From assembly GCA_947503625.1 (NCBI GenBank), contig CANNEK010000001.1, positions 248,001 through 312,000 of the forward strand: a DNA stretch of 64,000 nt. The letters are read 5' to 3'. The DNA is from an uncultured Kordiimonas sp. (GTDB lineage: Bacteria > Pseudomonadota > Alphaproteobacteria > Sphingomonadales > Kordiimonadaceae). Shown here in pieces: positions 7,368 to 17,197 of this stretch (the stretch's first letter is position 1; the number at the start of each line of letters is the position of its first letter). Both the position numbers and the translations under genes were made by a program. Below the pieces are notes generated by a model. It saw only the letters and a program-made list of their open reading frames with translations. It was not told where the DNA came from and did not search any database.

Positions 7368-10202
7368 ATGTCAACTAGAATGCTTATTGACGCGCGTCAT
7401 CCTGAGGAGACGCGGGTTACAGTTGTTAAAGGAAGCCGTGTAGAGGAATTTGACTACGAATCAGCTTCAAAACGTCCCTTAAAAGGCAACATCTACCTGG
7501 CGCGGGTGACCCGCGTAGAACCTTCGCTTCAAGCTGCGTTTGTCGAGTATGGCGGTAATCGCCATGGTTTTCTGGCGTTTAGCGAAATTCACCCTGATTA
7601 TTATCAAATTCCTTTGGAAGACCGACAGGAACTCATTGAAGCGGAAACCAAGGCGGCTCTCGAACGTGCTCAGGAACTGGACGCCAAACTTGAAAAAGAA
7701 GCCAATGAGGAAGAAAAGAAAAAACCTCGCCGGGGACGCAGGCGCAAAAAATCTGACATAGAAGCTGATGCAACTGAAAAGACTGAAGCTGATACGTCCG
7801 ACGATGGCGATATGCCGGAAAGCGCATCTGGTGATGACAAACCGGCAAAAGCCGATTACGAGGCTGACGCCGCCAGGAATTCCGACGACACTTCAGATGA
7901 TGCCGAAGATTCTGTCGAAGAAGTCGCGAAAGGCAAAGACAGTGACGAGGCCGACAAGGACGATGAAATCGCAGAAGCTGCGGCACGTCGCCACGCCCTC
8001 AGAGCCCTAAAACGCCGCTATTCCATTCAGGAAGTAATTAAACGCCGCCAGGTTCTGCTGGTTCAGGTGGTTAAAGAAGAACGTGGCAATAAAGGCGCTG
8101 CTCTCACCACCTATATGTCACTTGCCGGGCGTTACTGCGTACTGATGCCTAACAGCACGCACTCTGGTGGCATCAGCCGTAAAATCGCCAATGCCTCTGA
8201 TCGCCGCAACCTCAAGAAGATTATCTCTTCTCTCGAAGTTCCTGACGAAATGGGTCTCATTGTACGTACCGCCGGCATGGAGCGGACAAAGTCAGAAATC
8301 AAACGGGATTACGACTATTTGCTGCGCCTGTGGAACGGCATCCGTGATTTGACGCTTCAATCGGTCGCCCCGACTCTGGTGTATGAAGAAGGCAACCTGA
8401 TCAAACGCACTATTCGCGACCTTTATACGCGCGACATCGACGAAATTCAGGTCGAAGGGGAAGAAGGATATCGGGCAGCCAAGGACTTTATGAAGCTGCT
8501 TATGCCCAGCCATGCTAAAAAAGTGCAGCATTACCAAGACCCTATTCCCCTCTTCCATCGCTATCAGGTTGAAAGCCACCTTGAGGCGATGTACCAGCCC
8601 GTGGTTCAGCTCAGGTCGGGCGGATATATTGTTATCAACCCAACAGAAGCCCTGATTTCAATCGACGTGAACTCTGGCCGTGCGACCAAAGAGCACAATA
8701 TCGAGGAAACAGCTCTCAAAACCAATCTGGAGGCCGCTGAAGAAGTGGCCCGCCAGTTGCGCCTGCGCGATATGGCCGGGCTTGTCGTCATTGATTTCAT
8801 CGATATGGAAGAGCGCTCCAACAACCGTTCAGTTGAACGCCGAATGAAAGAGGTTCTGAAATCTGATCGGGCCCGTATCCAGGTTGGCCGCATTTCCAGC
8901 TTTGGGTTGATGGAAATGTCGCGACAACGCCTTCGCTCGAACCTTCTTGAAGTCTCTATGGAAACCTGCAAGACCTGTTCCGGCATGGGCATCGTGCGCT
9001 CTATTGAGTCCGCAGCCTTGATGGCACTTAGAAACCTTGAGGAAGAAGGTATTCGTGGCCGCAGTTCGCTGGTTCGTGTTACCGTATGCCCTGATGTTGC
9101 GGTGTATTTACTTAACAAAAAACGTAACATCCTTACCGGTTTTGAAACCCAGTACGATTTTGAAATTGAAATACTGGCACAGCCCTCAATGGGTCCATCC
9201 GATATCGAAATAACACGGGAAGCTATCGCTGAAGGCAAAGCAAGTGCGAGCGATCAGGTTGTTAAACCAGACACAGAAGCAGCCGATATGCCATCAGCAC
9301 CTGTTCAGTCCCCAGTAGCGGATGAAGACGAAGAACGACCACAACGCAAGCGCCGCAGGCGTCGGCGTCGGCGTCGTGGTGGGTCGGAAGACAATCAGGA
9401 ATCTGGCGCGGTCGATAACGACGAAAATAAATCTGAAGATGACGCGCCTTCGCAAGATGCCAAATCGGATGACGAAGGCGGAGAAGAGAATCGCAAGCCT
9501 CGCCGACGCAGAGGCAGCCGTGGTGGCAGACGCCGTTCCGAGCGCGCTCAGAACGAGAATGAGCAAACAGAAAATTCAGCATCAGACCCGGCTGAAACCA
9601 AAAACGAAACGGAAACGCCACCAACACCGGCGGCAAACGCAGATGATGCGGAAGAGAAACCACGTCGCCGTCGTCGTCGTGTGCGCAAACCGGATACAAC
9701 CGAGACTGTAGAAACCGACGTGAGTGTTCCACAGGACGAGGTGCTGGCCGAAGAGAAACCAAAAGCGCGCCGGTCTCGCAGTAAGAAAACTGACGAAGAG
9801 CAAACACCCAGCGACACCAAGCCGCCTGTTGCAAGCGCTGATGCGGTCAAAGACGATGAAACAAAAGTCAAAAAACCTCGCCGGCCCAGGAAAACTGCAG
9901 AATCGAAAGATGATTCTGACGGTGACGCTGAGAAAAAGCCCCGAGCACGCCGGGCGAAGAAACCGGCCGACGATGTCGCTCTGGCTAAAACTTCAAAAGC
10001 TGAAGAACCGGCGCCGAAACCCAGAGGCCGCCCTCGTAAAGCGGCTACTGCCAAAAAGGATGATAATAAGCCGGATATTACGACTTCTTCTGCAGCAGAA
10101 ACTTCGGCACCTAAAGCGCCGCACGCAGATACACCCGGCAATACCGGTGGTGGCGATGGCCAGCCAAAACGAAAAGGCTGGTGGCAACGAACCTTTGGAT
10201 AG
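7368..10202 (+). CDS. rne: Ribonuclease E
   Basis: RNase E is the endoribonuclease that scaffolds the degradosome and processes rRNA, tRNA and mRNA. It has 944 aa. The S1 domain (about 36-245) is interrupted by a charged insert at about 105-205 rich in Asp, Glu and Lys, a known trait of alphaproteobacterial enzymes. The catalytic DNase I-like core has metal ligands Asp433 (SIDVNSG) and Asp476 (VVIDFIDM). The Zn-link cysteines are in CKTC (534-537). From about 620 to the end it is a low-complexity Arg/Lys/Glu tail with KRRRRRRRRRRGG and AT-hook-like PRGRPRK segments, expected to bind RNA and partners. A strong terminator follows within 6 bp. Confidence 0.96.
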   Translation: MSTRMLIDARHPEETRVTVVKGSRVEEFDYESASKRPLKGNIYLARVTRVEPSLQAAFVEYGGNRHGFLAFSEIHPDYYQIPLEDRQELIEAETKAALERAQELDAKLEKEANEEEKKKPRRGRRRKKSDIEADATEKTEADTSDDGDMPESASGDDKPAKADYEADAARNSDDTSDDAEDSVEEVAKGKDSDEADKDDEIAEAAARRHALRALKRRYSIQEVIKRRQVLLVQVVKEERGNKGAALTTYMSLAGRYCVLMPNSTHSGGISRKIANASDRRNLKKIISSLEVPDEMGLIVRTAGMERTKSEIKRDYDYLLRLWNGIRDLTLQSVAPTLVYEEGNLIKRTIRDLYTRDIDEIQVEGEEGYRAAKDFMKLLMPSHAKKVQHYQDPIPLFHRYQVESHLEAMYQPVVQLRSGGYIVINPTEALISIDVNSGRATKEHNIEETALKTNLEAAEEVARQLRLRDMAGLVVIDFIDMEERSNNRSVERRMKEVLKSDRARIQVGRISSFGLMEMSRQRLRSNLLEVSMETCKTCSGMGIVRSIESAALMALRNLEEEGIRGRSSLVRVTVCPDVAVYLLNKKRNILTGFETQYDFEIEILAQPSMGPSDIEITREAIAEGKASASDQVVKPDTEAADMPSAPVQSPVADEDEERPQRKRRRRRRRRRGGSEDNQESGAVDNDENKSEDDAPSQDAKSDDEGGEENRKPRRRRGSRGGRRRSERAQNENEQTENSASDPAETKNETETPPTPAANADDAEEKPRRRRRRVRKPDTTETVETDVSVPQDEVLAEEKPKARRSRSKKTDEEQTPSDTKPPVASADAVKDDETKVKKPRRPRKTAESKDDSDGDAEKKPRARRAKKPADDVALAKTSKAEEPAPKPRGRPRKAATAKKDDNKPDITTSSAAETSAPKAPHADTPGNTGGGDGQPKRKGWWQRTFG

Positions 10203-10207
10203 CAATT

Positions 10208-10240
10208 TAAAAAAGCGGCGAGATATCGCCGCTTTTTTTT
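10208..10240 (+). terminator. Rho-independent terminator of rne
   Basis: Perfect 8-bp stem AGCGGCGA/TCGCCGCT with loop GATA, followed by eight T. It lies directly after the rne stop codon. Confidence 0.93.
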
Positions 10241-10392
10241 GTGTAATGCAGCGCTCAAGGTAAAGTGCATTTGCAAAGGCGTGTAGAACAAAAACCACAG
10301 AAATACCGTATTTCAATCACAGGCTTGTTAAGCGATATTCATTGACGGTTCAGGCCCATAAGCATAGCTTGGCCGCAGTTTTGGAGCGTATT

Positions 10393-11805
10393 TTGATTAA
10401 ACCGGTTAAACAGTCAATCGCGGCGCTGATGGTTACCTTGCTTGTTGGCATGCAAGCGACGGCACAGTCCCTTTTGCGTGATGCGGAAACCGAAGCATTT
10501 TTCCGTGAAGTCTCATATCCGATTTTTGAGGCTGCCGGGTTAACGCCGCAGTCTGTTCACATGTACCTGCTGAACGACAAGTCGATTAACGCATTCGTGA
10601 CCGGCGGCCAAAACATCTTCTTTCATTCCGGGCTGATTCTCGCTGCTGACGATGTTGATGAGTTGTTAGGAGTGCTTGCGCACGAGACCTGCCATATTTC
10701 CTGTGGTCACAGGATCAGTCGCGGCGATGCTGCTGTATCGGCCGGATCGTTCAGTATTCTATCGCTTGTACTCGGAGCCGCTGCAATTGCCCTTGGTGGT
10801 GGTGACGCCGGCATTGGCATTCTTGCGGCCGGCCAAACCGTTGCCCAGCGCCAATTTCTGGCGTACACACGTGGTCAGGAAAGCGAAGCCGACCTCGCCG
10901 GAGCGCGCTATCTTGAAGCAGTAGGCATCTCGCCTACGGGCATGATCCGTTTTTTCGATAAACTACGCGATCAGGAAATTCTGGCACAGGTACGACAAGA
11001 CCCATATGTGCGAAGCCACCCCCTTAATCGCACCCGTATTCTGCAACTTCAGCAAACGGCGGCCAGTAGTCCCTATTACAACACGCCCCCCAATGAGTTC
11101 ACCAACGAACGCTTCAAACGACTTCAGGCGAAGCTCGCCGGTTACCTTGACCATCCGCGCCAGACGCTTCGGAAATACCCACCCGGCGATAAAAGTATAG
11201 CAGCCCGCTACGCGAGGGTTTACGCATACAATAAAGCACTCGAGTGGGATTTGGCCCTCGAGGAAGCGAATGCTTTAATTGCAGCAGAACCAAACAACCC
11301 CTATTTCTATGAGATCAAAGGTCAAATTCTTTTCGAAAATGGCAGGATAGACGAAAGCGTACCGGTGCTCGAAAAAGCCGTGCAGCTTGCGCCTCGAGAG
11401 CCTTTGATCGCAACAGCGCTTGGTCAGGCGCTCGTGTCCTATGAAGATGCGGAAAAAATGGAGCGCGCTGTCCCAATTCTGAAATCAGCAACACGCCAGG
11501 ATCGAACCAACACTTTCGCGTGGTTCAACCTTGCCAAAGCCTACAGCTGGCTCGATCAGCAGCCACAGGCAAGCCTTGCCACTGCAGAACGCTTCTACTC
11601 TGGCGGCGCCGCAGCACAGGCACTGACGCACGCACGCCGTGCCATGGATGGTTTTGACACCGGCACACCTGAATGGCTTCGGGCCCAGGATATTATGATC
11701 GCTGCAGAAGAAGCTGCCAGAAACCAGCGCGGACAGCGAAGACGCTTTCAACCAACCTTTTCTGTAACGAGAAAACGTTCAGAGACTAACAGTAACGAGT
11801 TTTGA
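10393..11805 (+). CDS. Exported M48 family metalloprotease with TPR domain (BepA-like)
   Basis: This is a periplasmic zinc metalloprotease of the BepA/YfgC type, a family linked to outer-membrane protein assembly quality control. The zinc motif is LAHETCHISCGH (HExxH) with the third ligand in ESEADLAG. C-terminal TPR repeats follow from about residue 290 of the ORF (for example FYEIKGQILFENGRIDESV). I prefer the TTG at 10393, which has GGAG six bases upstream and gives a clean signal peptide (MIKPVKQSIAALMVTLLVG...ATAQ). The track starts at an upstream TTG at 10342. No ATG is available. It is followed after one base by the DsbA-like gene, so the pair is one transcript concerned with envelope protein folding. 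Confidence 0.88.
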   Translation: MIKPVKQSIAALMVTLLVGMQATAQSLLRDAETEAFFREVSYPIFEAAGLTPQSVHMYLLNDKSINAFVTGGQNIFFHSGLILAADDVDELLGVLAHETCHISCGHRISRGDAAVSAGSFSILSLVLGAAAIALGGGDAGIGILAAGQTVAQRQFLAYTRGQESEADLAGARYLEAVGISPTGMIRFFDKLRDQEILAQVRQDPYVRSHPLNRTRILQLQQTAASSPYYNTPPNEFTNERFKRLQAKLAGYLDHPRQTLRKYPPGDKSIAARYARVYAYNKALEWDLALEEANALIAAEPNNPYFYEIKGQILFENGRIDESVPVLEKAVQLAPREPLIATALGQALVSYEDAEKMERAVPILKSATRQDRTNTFAWFNLAKAYSWLDQQPQASLATAERFYSGGAAAQALTHARRAMDGFDTGTPEWLRAQDIMIAAEEAARNQRGQRRRFQPTFSVTRKRSETNSNEF

Positions 11806-11806
11806 G

Positions 11807-12583
11807 ATGAAGATTTTTGGACAAAAAATTACCACCGTTCTAGTGGCTATCGGGTTCGCAATCTCTCCTGCTTCAGCGCAAGAGCAGAAGGTTGACCCTG
11901 CCGAACGGGAAAAGATCGAGCGGGTCGTTCAGGACTATCTGATGGAGAACCCCGAGATTATCGCTATCGCTATTCGAGAGTTACAACGCCGCCAGCAGGT
12001 CGCGCAGATGGGACCCGCCATCCAGATGTATCGCGACTACCTGGAAAAAGACCCTGAAGCCCCAGTCATAGGAAACCCGAACGGCGATGTTACAATTGTT
12101 GAATTTTTCGACTATCGCTGCGGGTTTTGCCGTCGTCACTTCCCTGAAGTCATGCGTCTGGTGCGCGATGATGGTAACATCCGCCTCATTCCTCGCCAGT
12201 TCCCAATCCTGGACAGGCAAGGCCAGACCCCGGTTTCCTATTTGGCTTCGCGTGCGGCTCTTGCCGCGCAAAAACAGGGCAAGTTTGAAGAATACCATAT
12301 CGCTTTGATGACATCTGAAGGTTCCTTAACCGAGGATCAGTTATACACTATCGCTGCTCGTCTCGGCTTGAACGTTGAACAGTTGAAGGCTGATATGAAC
12401 GACAGGCTCGTCGTGAAATCCGTCCAAAACACGCTGGCCATCGGAAAAGACATCGGCTTCGAAGGCACTCCAGGCTATATCATTGGTGATGATGTTGTCA
12501 CGGGAGCCGAAGGATACGGTCGCTTACTGGAAGCTGTGAACCGGGCCCGGGCAAACAGCGGACCGATTGCCAGCGCTGAATAG
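11807..12583 (+). CDS. DsbA/ScsC-like thiol-disulfide oxidoreductase, exported
   Basis: This is a periplasmic thioredoxin-fold protein of 258 aa. It has a signal peptide ending near ASA-QE, then an N-terminal helical segment (about 30-80, EREKIERVVQDYLMENPEII) like the oligomerisation region of ScsC/Com1 proteins. The redox site is CGFC (Cys105, Cys108) in FFDYRCGFCRRHFP, and the cis-Pro loop is GTPGYIIG. It would form, isomerise or reduce disulfides in envelope proteins. The ATG is one base after the M48 protease stop, so translation is coupled. Whether it works as an oxidase or an isomerase cannot be told from sequence. Confidence 0.9.
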   Translation: MKIFGQKITTVLVAIGFAISPASAQEQKVDPAEREKIERVVQDYLMENPEIIAIAIRELQRRQQVAQMGPAIQMYRDYLEKDPEAPVIGNPNGDVTIVEFFDYRCGFCRRHFPEVMRLVRDDGNIRLIPRQFPILDRQGQTPVSYLASRAALAAQKQGKFEEYHIALMTSEGSLTEDQLYTIAARLGLNVEQLKADMNDRLVVKSVQNTLAIGKDIGFEGTPGYIIGDDVVTGAEGYGRLLEAVNRARANSGPIASAE

Positions 12584-12607
12584 CTTCCGTCATTGAAAAG
12601 TAGAATT

Positions 12608-12630
12608 AAGGCCGCGTTTTGCGGCCTTTT
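12608..12630. terminator. Rho-independent terminator between convergent genes
   Basis: 8-bp stem AAGGCCGC/GCGGCCTT with loop GTTTT, ending in a short T run. It lies between the DsbA-like gene and thiG. Confidence 0.8.
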
Positions 12631-12636
12631 CTGTTT

Positions 12637-13428
12637 CTATATCAAGCCCGACAACGGTGAACTCGGGTCGGCATATTTTTTCTTCGGCATGCGCCCTGCC
12701 TGATACGCGAGCCTGCCGCTTTCTACGGCCAGTTTCATTGCGCGCGCCATTTTCACAGGATCTTTCGCTTCGGCAATCGCGGTGTTCATCAATACGCCAT
12801 CACATCCAAGTTCCATCGCCACAGATGCGTCAGATGCCGTGCCGACACCGGCGTCCACCAAAACAGGCACATTTGCCTGCTCGATCATCAGACGTATCTG
12901 AACCGGGTTTTGAATTCCAAGGCCGGACCCTATGGGTGCCCCCAGCGGCATGATCGCCACACACCCCATGTCTTCCAGCTTCGCAGCAGCAATCGGGTCA
13001 TCGCTGCAATAAACCATAACCTTGAAACCTTCCTTGATCAGGGTCTGCGCAGCTTCAAAGGTCTCTATCATGTTGGGATATAGTGTTTTCTGGTCGCCCA
13101 ATACTTCCAGCTTAACCAGATCCCAACCTCCTGCCTCGCGTGCCAGTCGCAGTGTTCGAATCGCACTGGCTGCGTCAAAACAGCCTGCAGTGTTGGGCAG
13201 GTAAGTGATTTTTTTAGGGTCCAGGTAGTCCACCAACATAGGCTGGTCAGGGTCGGACACATTAACCCTGCGTACTGCAACAGTAACAATTTCAGCACCC
13301 GATGCCACAACCGCCTTGGCAGTTTCTTCAAAATCCCTGTATTTACCTGTGCCGACAATCAACCGTGAACTATAGCTCTGGCCTGCGAGGGTCCAGGCAT
13401 CTTTGGCACCAAATTCCGTTTGCGTCAT
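12637..13428 (-). CDS. thiG: Thiazole synthase
   Basis: ThiG builds the thiazole phosphate ring of thiamine from DXP, dehydroglycine or iminoglycine, and sulfur carried by ThiS. It has 263 aa with a TIM barrel. The Schiff-base lysine is Lys106 in LVKLEVLGD. Phosphate-binding glycine segments appear as [15 protein letters not shown] and [11 protein letters not shown]. It starts 5 bp after thiS. The GGAGG formed by the last Gly codons of thiS is the best ribosome site for thiG, so the two are coupled. No other thiamine genes are in the window. Confidence 0.96.
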   Translation of the reverse strand: MTQTEFGAKDAWTLAGQSYSSRLIVGTGKYRDFEETAKAVVASGAEIVTVAVRRVNVSDPDQPMLVDYLDPKKITYLPNTAGCFDAASAIRTLRLAREAGGWDLVKLEVLGDQKTLYPNMIETFEAAQTLIKEGFKVMVYCSDDPIAAAKLEDMGCVAIMPLGAPIGSGLGIQNPVQIRLMIEQANVPVLVDAGVGTASDASVAMELGCDGVLMNTAIAEAKDPVKMARAMKLAVESGRLAYQAGRMPKKKYADPSSPLSGLI

Positions 13429-13433
13429 GTGCG

Positions 13434-13640
13434 CTATCCTCCGCCTATAAAATGAACAATTTCCAGTTGATCGCCGTCTTCAAGAATCACGTCCCGGAAC
13501 AAAGACTTTGAAACAATCTCAAGATTTCGCTCCACCGCCACCTTTTTGGGGTCGAGAGAAAGGCTTTTGATGAAATCCCAAACCGTCAGGTCTGCGTCAA
13601 CTGTCCTTGGTTCACCGTTCACTGTAATTGATAAGGTCAA
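13434..13640 (-). CDS. thiS: Sulfur carrier protein ThiS
   Basis: This is a ubiquitin-fold sulfur carrier of 68 aa whose C-terminal glycine is thiocarboxylated and donates sulfur to ThiG. The track ORF begins at 13748, but the family match begins at [20 protein letters not shown]. The TTG at 13640 has GAGG six bases upstream and is chosen. The C-terminus is HFIGGG, one glycine more than the usual GG ending. It is followed by thiG after 5 bp. Confidence 0.92.
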   Translation of the reverse strand: MTLSITVNGEPRTVDADLTVWDFIKSLSLDPKKVAVERNLEIVSKSLFRDVILEDGDQLEIVHFIGGG

Positions 13641-13785
13641 TGCTTGCCTCACAAGGTTTAGATGAAAAGCCGGAATGAAACCGAAAGGAAAAACAACCAA
13701 CAAAAGTACGGTTCCGGCTTTGCACGCCATCATTATGGCATTATACAAGAGGCTTCAAGCGATCTGTCGAGAGAGTGACCCGCTG

Positions 13786-14229
13786 ATGGTAAAAAAAATT
13801 GCTGTTCTAAATGGCCCGAACCTCAATCTACTGGGAACCCGGGAGCCAGACACATATGGAACCACCACTCTTGAAGAAATTCATGCGCTCACCGAACAAC
13901 AAGCGAAGAAACACGACCTTGTTGTTGAATTCCGGCAGTCCAACGTTGAAGGTGAACTGGTAAACTGGGTTCAGGAGGCCGCTAAAGACAGAGCGGGCAT
14001 CATCCTGAATGCTGCAGCTTACACACACACATCTATCGCATTGCACGATGCCATTGCGGCGATTGAAACCCCGGTAATCGAAGTTCACCTGTCAAATGTG
14101 TTCGCACGAGAAGAATATAGGCACCATTCCTATATTTCTGACGTGGCAGCAGGGGTTATCTGCGGTTTTGGTGCAACGGGATATATGCTTGCGGTTGACG
14201 CAATAGCCAGTATGCTGCGCGACAAATAA
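13786..14229 (+). CDS. aroQ: 3-dehydroquinate dehydratase, type II
   Basis: This enzyme catalyses the third step of the shikimate pathway. It has 147 aa, typical for type II. Family motifs are LNGPNLNLLGTREPDTYG, NAAAYTHTSIALHDA (the usual form is NPGxYTHTS; AA in place of PG), EVHLSNVFAREEYRHHS and the C-terminal CGFGATGYMLAV. The track begins at 13675, but homology begins at MVKKIAVLNG, so the ATG at 13786 is chosen. It heads the cluster aroQ-accB-accC-aat with short gaps. Confidence 0.95.
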   Translation: MVKKIAVLNGPNLNLLGTREPDTYGTTTLEEIHALTEQQAKKHDLVVEFRQSNVEGELVNWVQEAAKDRAGIILNAAAYTHTSIALHDAIAAIETPVIEVHLSNVFAREEYRHHSYISDVAAGVICGFGATGYMLAVDAIASMLRDK

Positions 14230-14274
14230 ATGCAGCCTGCATAATTGATATTGGGACATCAAGGGGAAGACTGA

Positions 14275-14751
14275 ATGTCGAAGATTAAAGAATATAAGGA
14301 ATTGATCCGCGAGCTTGCCGAGCTTCTGGATAAATCGACCTTGTCAGAGATCGAAGTGGCGGAAGATGATTTCAGCATCCGTGTCGCCCGTGAAGTCCCG
14401 GGTGCCGTTAACTATACAGCCCCGGCAGCAGCGGCGCCTGCTATGCCTGTACCGCCAGCACCTGCCCCTGCCGTACCAGTTGCGGAAACCGCACCTGCGG
14501 CTGGCGCAGCAAACCACCCTGGTACCGTTCCTTCACCAATGGTTGGTACGGCGTATGCCTCTGCCAGCCCGGATGCAGACCCCTTCATCAAGGTTGGTGA
14601 TGCCGTCAAGGAAGGCGATACGCTTCTGATTATCGAGGCAATGAAAGTGATGAACCAGATCGCTTCGCCCAAATCTGGCACAGTTAAAGAAATCCTGTTT
14701 GCCGATTCCCAGCCCGTGGAATTTGGTGAAGCCCTCTGTATCATTGAGTAG
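14275..14751 (+). CDS. accB: Acetyl-CoA carboxylase biotin carboxyl carrier protein
   Basis: This protein carries carboxybiotin between AccC and AccAD in fatty-acid synthesis. It has 158 aa: an N-terminal helix-rich region, an Ala/Pro linker at about 48-75, then the biotinyl domain with Lys124 in the motif EAMKVMN. It precedes accC by 11 bp. AAGGGGAAG upstream of the ATG serves as ribosome site. Confidence 0.97.
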   Translation: MSKIKEYKELIRELAELLDKSTLSEIEVAEDDFSIRVAREVPGAVNYTAPAAAAPAMPVPPAPAPAVPVAETAPAAGAANHPGTVPSPMVGTAYASASPDADPFIKVGDAVKEGDTLLIIEAMKVMNQIASPKSGTVKEILFADSQPVEFGEALCIIE

Positions 14752-14762
14752 GAGCTCCGCTC

Positions 14763-16109
14763 GTGATTAAAAAGGTCCTGATCGCTAACCGCGGCGAGAT
14801 AGCGCTTCGCATCCATCGTGCCTGCCATGAGATGGGCATCAAAACAGTTGCAGTCCATTCGACAGCCGACGAAGACGCCATGCACGTGCGCCTTGCGGAC
14901 GAGAGTGTTTGTATCGGTCCGCCTGCGTCTGTAGACAGTTATCTTAACATGCCAGCTATCCTGACAGCGGCCGAAATCACGGGCGCGGATGCAATCCACC
15001 CTGGTTACGGCTTCTTGTCGGAGAATGCGAAATTCTCGGAAATTGTTACAGACCACGGCATCGCTTTTATCGGCCCTTCAGCCGAACACATCCGGATGAT
15101 GGGTGACAAGATAACCGCAAAGGAGACAGTCAAAAAACTTGGTATCCCGGTCGTTCCCGGATCTGAAGGCGGCATCACCGATGACCAGGAAGCCTTCAAG
15201 GTAGCCAAGGAAATCGGACTGCCCGTTATCATCAAGGCGTCTGCTGGTGGTGGTGGACGCGGCATGAAAATTGTTCGTGAAGAAAGCGAGCTTTCGTCAG
15301 CGTTGCATGCGTGCCGGACCGAAGCCAAGGCAGCGTTCGGTGACGATGCCGTTTATATCGAAAAGTTCCTTACCAAACCCAGGCACATAGAGTTTCAGTT
15401 GATCGGCGACAGTCATGGCAACTGTATCCATCTGGGAGAACGTGACTGTTCTCTCCAGCGCCGTCACCAGAAAGTTCTTGAAGAGGCACCTTCGCCCGTT
15501 ATCGATAGCGAAACCCGCGAGCGCATGGGCTGCATTGTGGCAAAAGCCATGGCAGACTTTGGTTATTGCGGTGCAGGCACCATCGAGTTTCTGTATGAGG
15601 ATGGCGAATTCTATTTCATCGAAATGAACACGAGGGTTCAGGTCGAGCATCCCGTTACCGAGATGATCACCGGCATCGACATTGTACGCGAACAAATTCG
15701 TGTCGCTTCCGGCGAAAAACTCTCCTACACACAAGACATGGTGCGTTTCTTCGGTCATGCCATCGAATGCCGGATTAATGCCGAGCATCCGTTTACATTT
15801 GTACCAAACCCGGGGCACGTTACGCAGTACCACCCTCCGGGGGGGCTAAATGTACGCTGTGACAGCGCGGTTTACGCAGGGTATCGAATTCCGCCTTTTT
15901 ATGACAGCATGATCGCCAAATTGATCGTCTCTGGTTACACAAGAGAAGGCTGTCTGTTACGCCTGAAACGCTCGCTCGAGGAATATGTTATCGACGGCGT
16001 GATCACAACGATCCCTCTGCATCAGGCATTGATGGAAAATGAGGATTTTCTGGCAGGTGATTATGATATCCATTGGCTTGAAAAGTTCCTGGAAGAACGC
16101 GCGAAATAG
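14763..16109 (+). CDS. accC: Acetyl-CoA carboxylase biotin carboxylase subunit
   Basis: This ATP-grasp enzyme carboxylates biotin on AccB. It has 448 aa, the standard length. Motifs are the N-terminal [14 protein letters not shown], the ATP-binding glycine loop [29 protein letters not shown], and the metal and active-site segment [14 protein letters not shown]. The start is a GTG at 14763 with AGGAG upstream. It is co-transcribed with accB and probably aat. Confidence 0.97.
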   Translation: MIKKVLIANRGEIALRIHRACHEMGIKTVAVHSTADEDAMHVRLADESVCIGPPASVDSYLNMPAILTAAEITGADAIHPGYGFLSENAKFSEIVTDHGIAFIGPSAEHIRMMGDKITAKETVKKLGIPVVPGSEGGITDDQEAFKVAKEIGLPVIIKASAGGGGRGMKIVREESELSSALHACRTEAKAAFGDDAVYIEKFLTKPRHIEFQLIGDSHGNCIHLGERDCSLQRRHQKVLEEAPSPVIDSETRERMGCIVAKAMADFGYCGAGTIEFLYEDGEFYFIEMNTRVQVEHPVTEMITGIDIVREQIRVASGEKLSYTQDMVRFFGHAIECRINAEHPFTFVPNPGHVTQYHPPGGLNVRCDSAVYAGYRIPPFYDSMIAKLIVSGYTREGCLLRLKRSLEEYVIDGVITTIPLHQALMENEDFLAGDYDIHWLEKFLEERAK

Positions 16110-16151
16110 TTTTTCGCCAAACTCGCATTGCTCTGGCGCTTTCGAGGCGCC

Positions 16152-16811
16152 ATGAGCACATCTGAGATTACGCCCGACCTGCTTCTAAACGCCTATGCCT
16201 CAGGTATTTTTCCGATGGCAGACAGCCGGTCTGACCGGGATATATTTTGGGTGGACCCAATAGAGCGCGGTGTGCTGCCACTTGACAGTTTTCATATACC
16301 CAAGTCCCTTAGAAAGCTTGTTCGACAGGACAAATTCACCGTGTCCATCAACACAGCCTTCCGAGACGTTGTAGTCGCCTGCGCCGCGCCTGCTGCGGGA
16401 AGAAATAACACCTGGATTAGCGAAACCATTGAAGCTTTGTATACCGATCTTCATCAACGGGGATTTGCACACTCTGTCGAGTGTTGGCTGGACAACAAAC
16501 TTGTTGGTGGCCTGTATGGTGTCAGCCTTGCAGGTGCGTTTTTTGGTGAAAGCATGTTTCATGTCGAGACAGGTGCCAGCAAAGTAGCGCTTGTTCATCT
16601 TGTCGCCCGTCTGAACGCTGGCGGTTTTACTCTTCTGGACACACAGTTCGGTACAGCGCATCTAGCGCAGTTTGGGGTAATTGAAGAACCCCGAGATGCT
16701 TACCACCAACGTCTCAATAAGGCGCTGGCTGTGATGGACACAGACTTTTATCGACTGGATACAGGGCTCTCGGGTGACGTTATTTTGCAGTTGATAACCC
16801 AAACGTCGTAA
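16152..16811 (+). CDS. aat: Leucyl/phenylalanyl-tRNA--protein transferase
   Basis: Aat transfers Leu or Phe from tRNA to N-terminal Lys or Arg of proteins, marking them for ClpAPS degradation. It has 219 aa. Motifs are LLNAYASGIFPMAD, WVDPIERGVLPLD, GGLYGVSLAGAFFGESMF and LLDTQFGTAHLAQFG. I use the ATG at 16152 with GAGG just upstream, not the TTG at 16128. The 3' end overlaps the convergent DUF2155 gene by 64 bp. Confidence 0.95.
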   Translation: MSTSEITPDLLLNAYASGIFPMADSRSDRDIFWVDPIERGVLPLDSFHIPKSLRKLVRQDKFTVSINTAFRDVVVACAAPAAGRNNTWISETIEALYTDLHQRGFAHSVECWLDNKLVGGLYGVSLAGAFFGESMFHVETGASKVALVHLVARLNAGGFTLLDTQFGTAHLAQFGVIEEPRDAYHQRLNKALAVMDTDFYRLDTGLSGDVILQLITQTS

Positions 16812-17197
16812 ACCGCATGCTCGAGCGCATTGAGCGATGGGCTTGAAGCAACCATCCAGCCTTCAAATACACTCTGGTGCTCGCCAGAACGCTTGAGGTC
16901 ATTGATCTCGAGGTACGCGAACGTCTCGGGTGTCTCGATAGGCGGGCGGGTCCGGCAATATTTGGCGCGAATTGACAAAGTGCCAAAACGTACTTCTTGC
17001 TCGATTGGCAATTCTATTTCGGTAATACGCGCCGTGATTTTATCGAGTGCACGCAGAACCACAACATCGCCAGCCTCGGTCGCCAGATCATCAGGGAAAA
17101 TATCTTGCGCGTTTGCGCTGCCCACCATGAACACAATCGAAGCCAAAATCACTGACTTCAAAACAGTAGATAATGATGTGTTAGTTCGATTCACCAT
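16748..17197 (-). CDS. DUF2155 domain protein, exported
   Basis: This is a small exported protein of unknown function (149 aa from the ATG at 17197; the track uses an upstream start). It has a signal peptide (STVLKSVILASIVFMVGSANAQ) followed by a DUF2155 domain ending near HAVYDVWVINCK. The domain is common in alphaproteobacteria, next to mla-type and complex I accessory genes as here. The start overlaps the mlaD-like stop by 17 bases. The 3' end overlaps aat by 64 bp in antisense. Confidence 0.85.
   Translation of the reverse strand: MVNRTNTSLSTVLKSVILASIVFMVGSANAQDIFPDDLATEAGDVVVLRALDKITARITEIELPIEQEVRFGTLSIRAKYCRTRPPIETPETFAYLEINDLKRSGEHQSVFEGWMVASSPSLNALEHAVYDVWVINCKITSPESPVSSR

Noticed and set aside
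9262-10316. Several long minus-strand ORFs opposite the rne tail
   Set aside because: They are shadows of the low-complexity Arg/Glu-rich C-terminus of RNase E.
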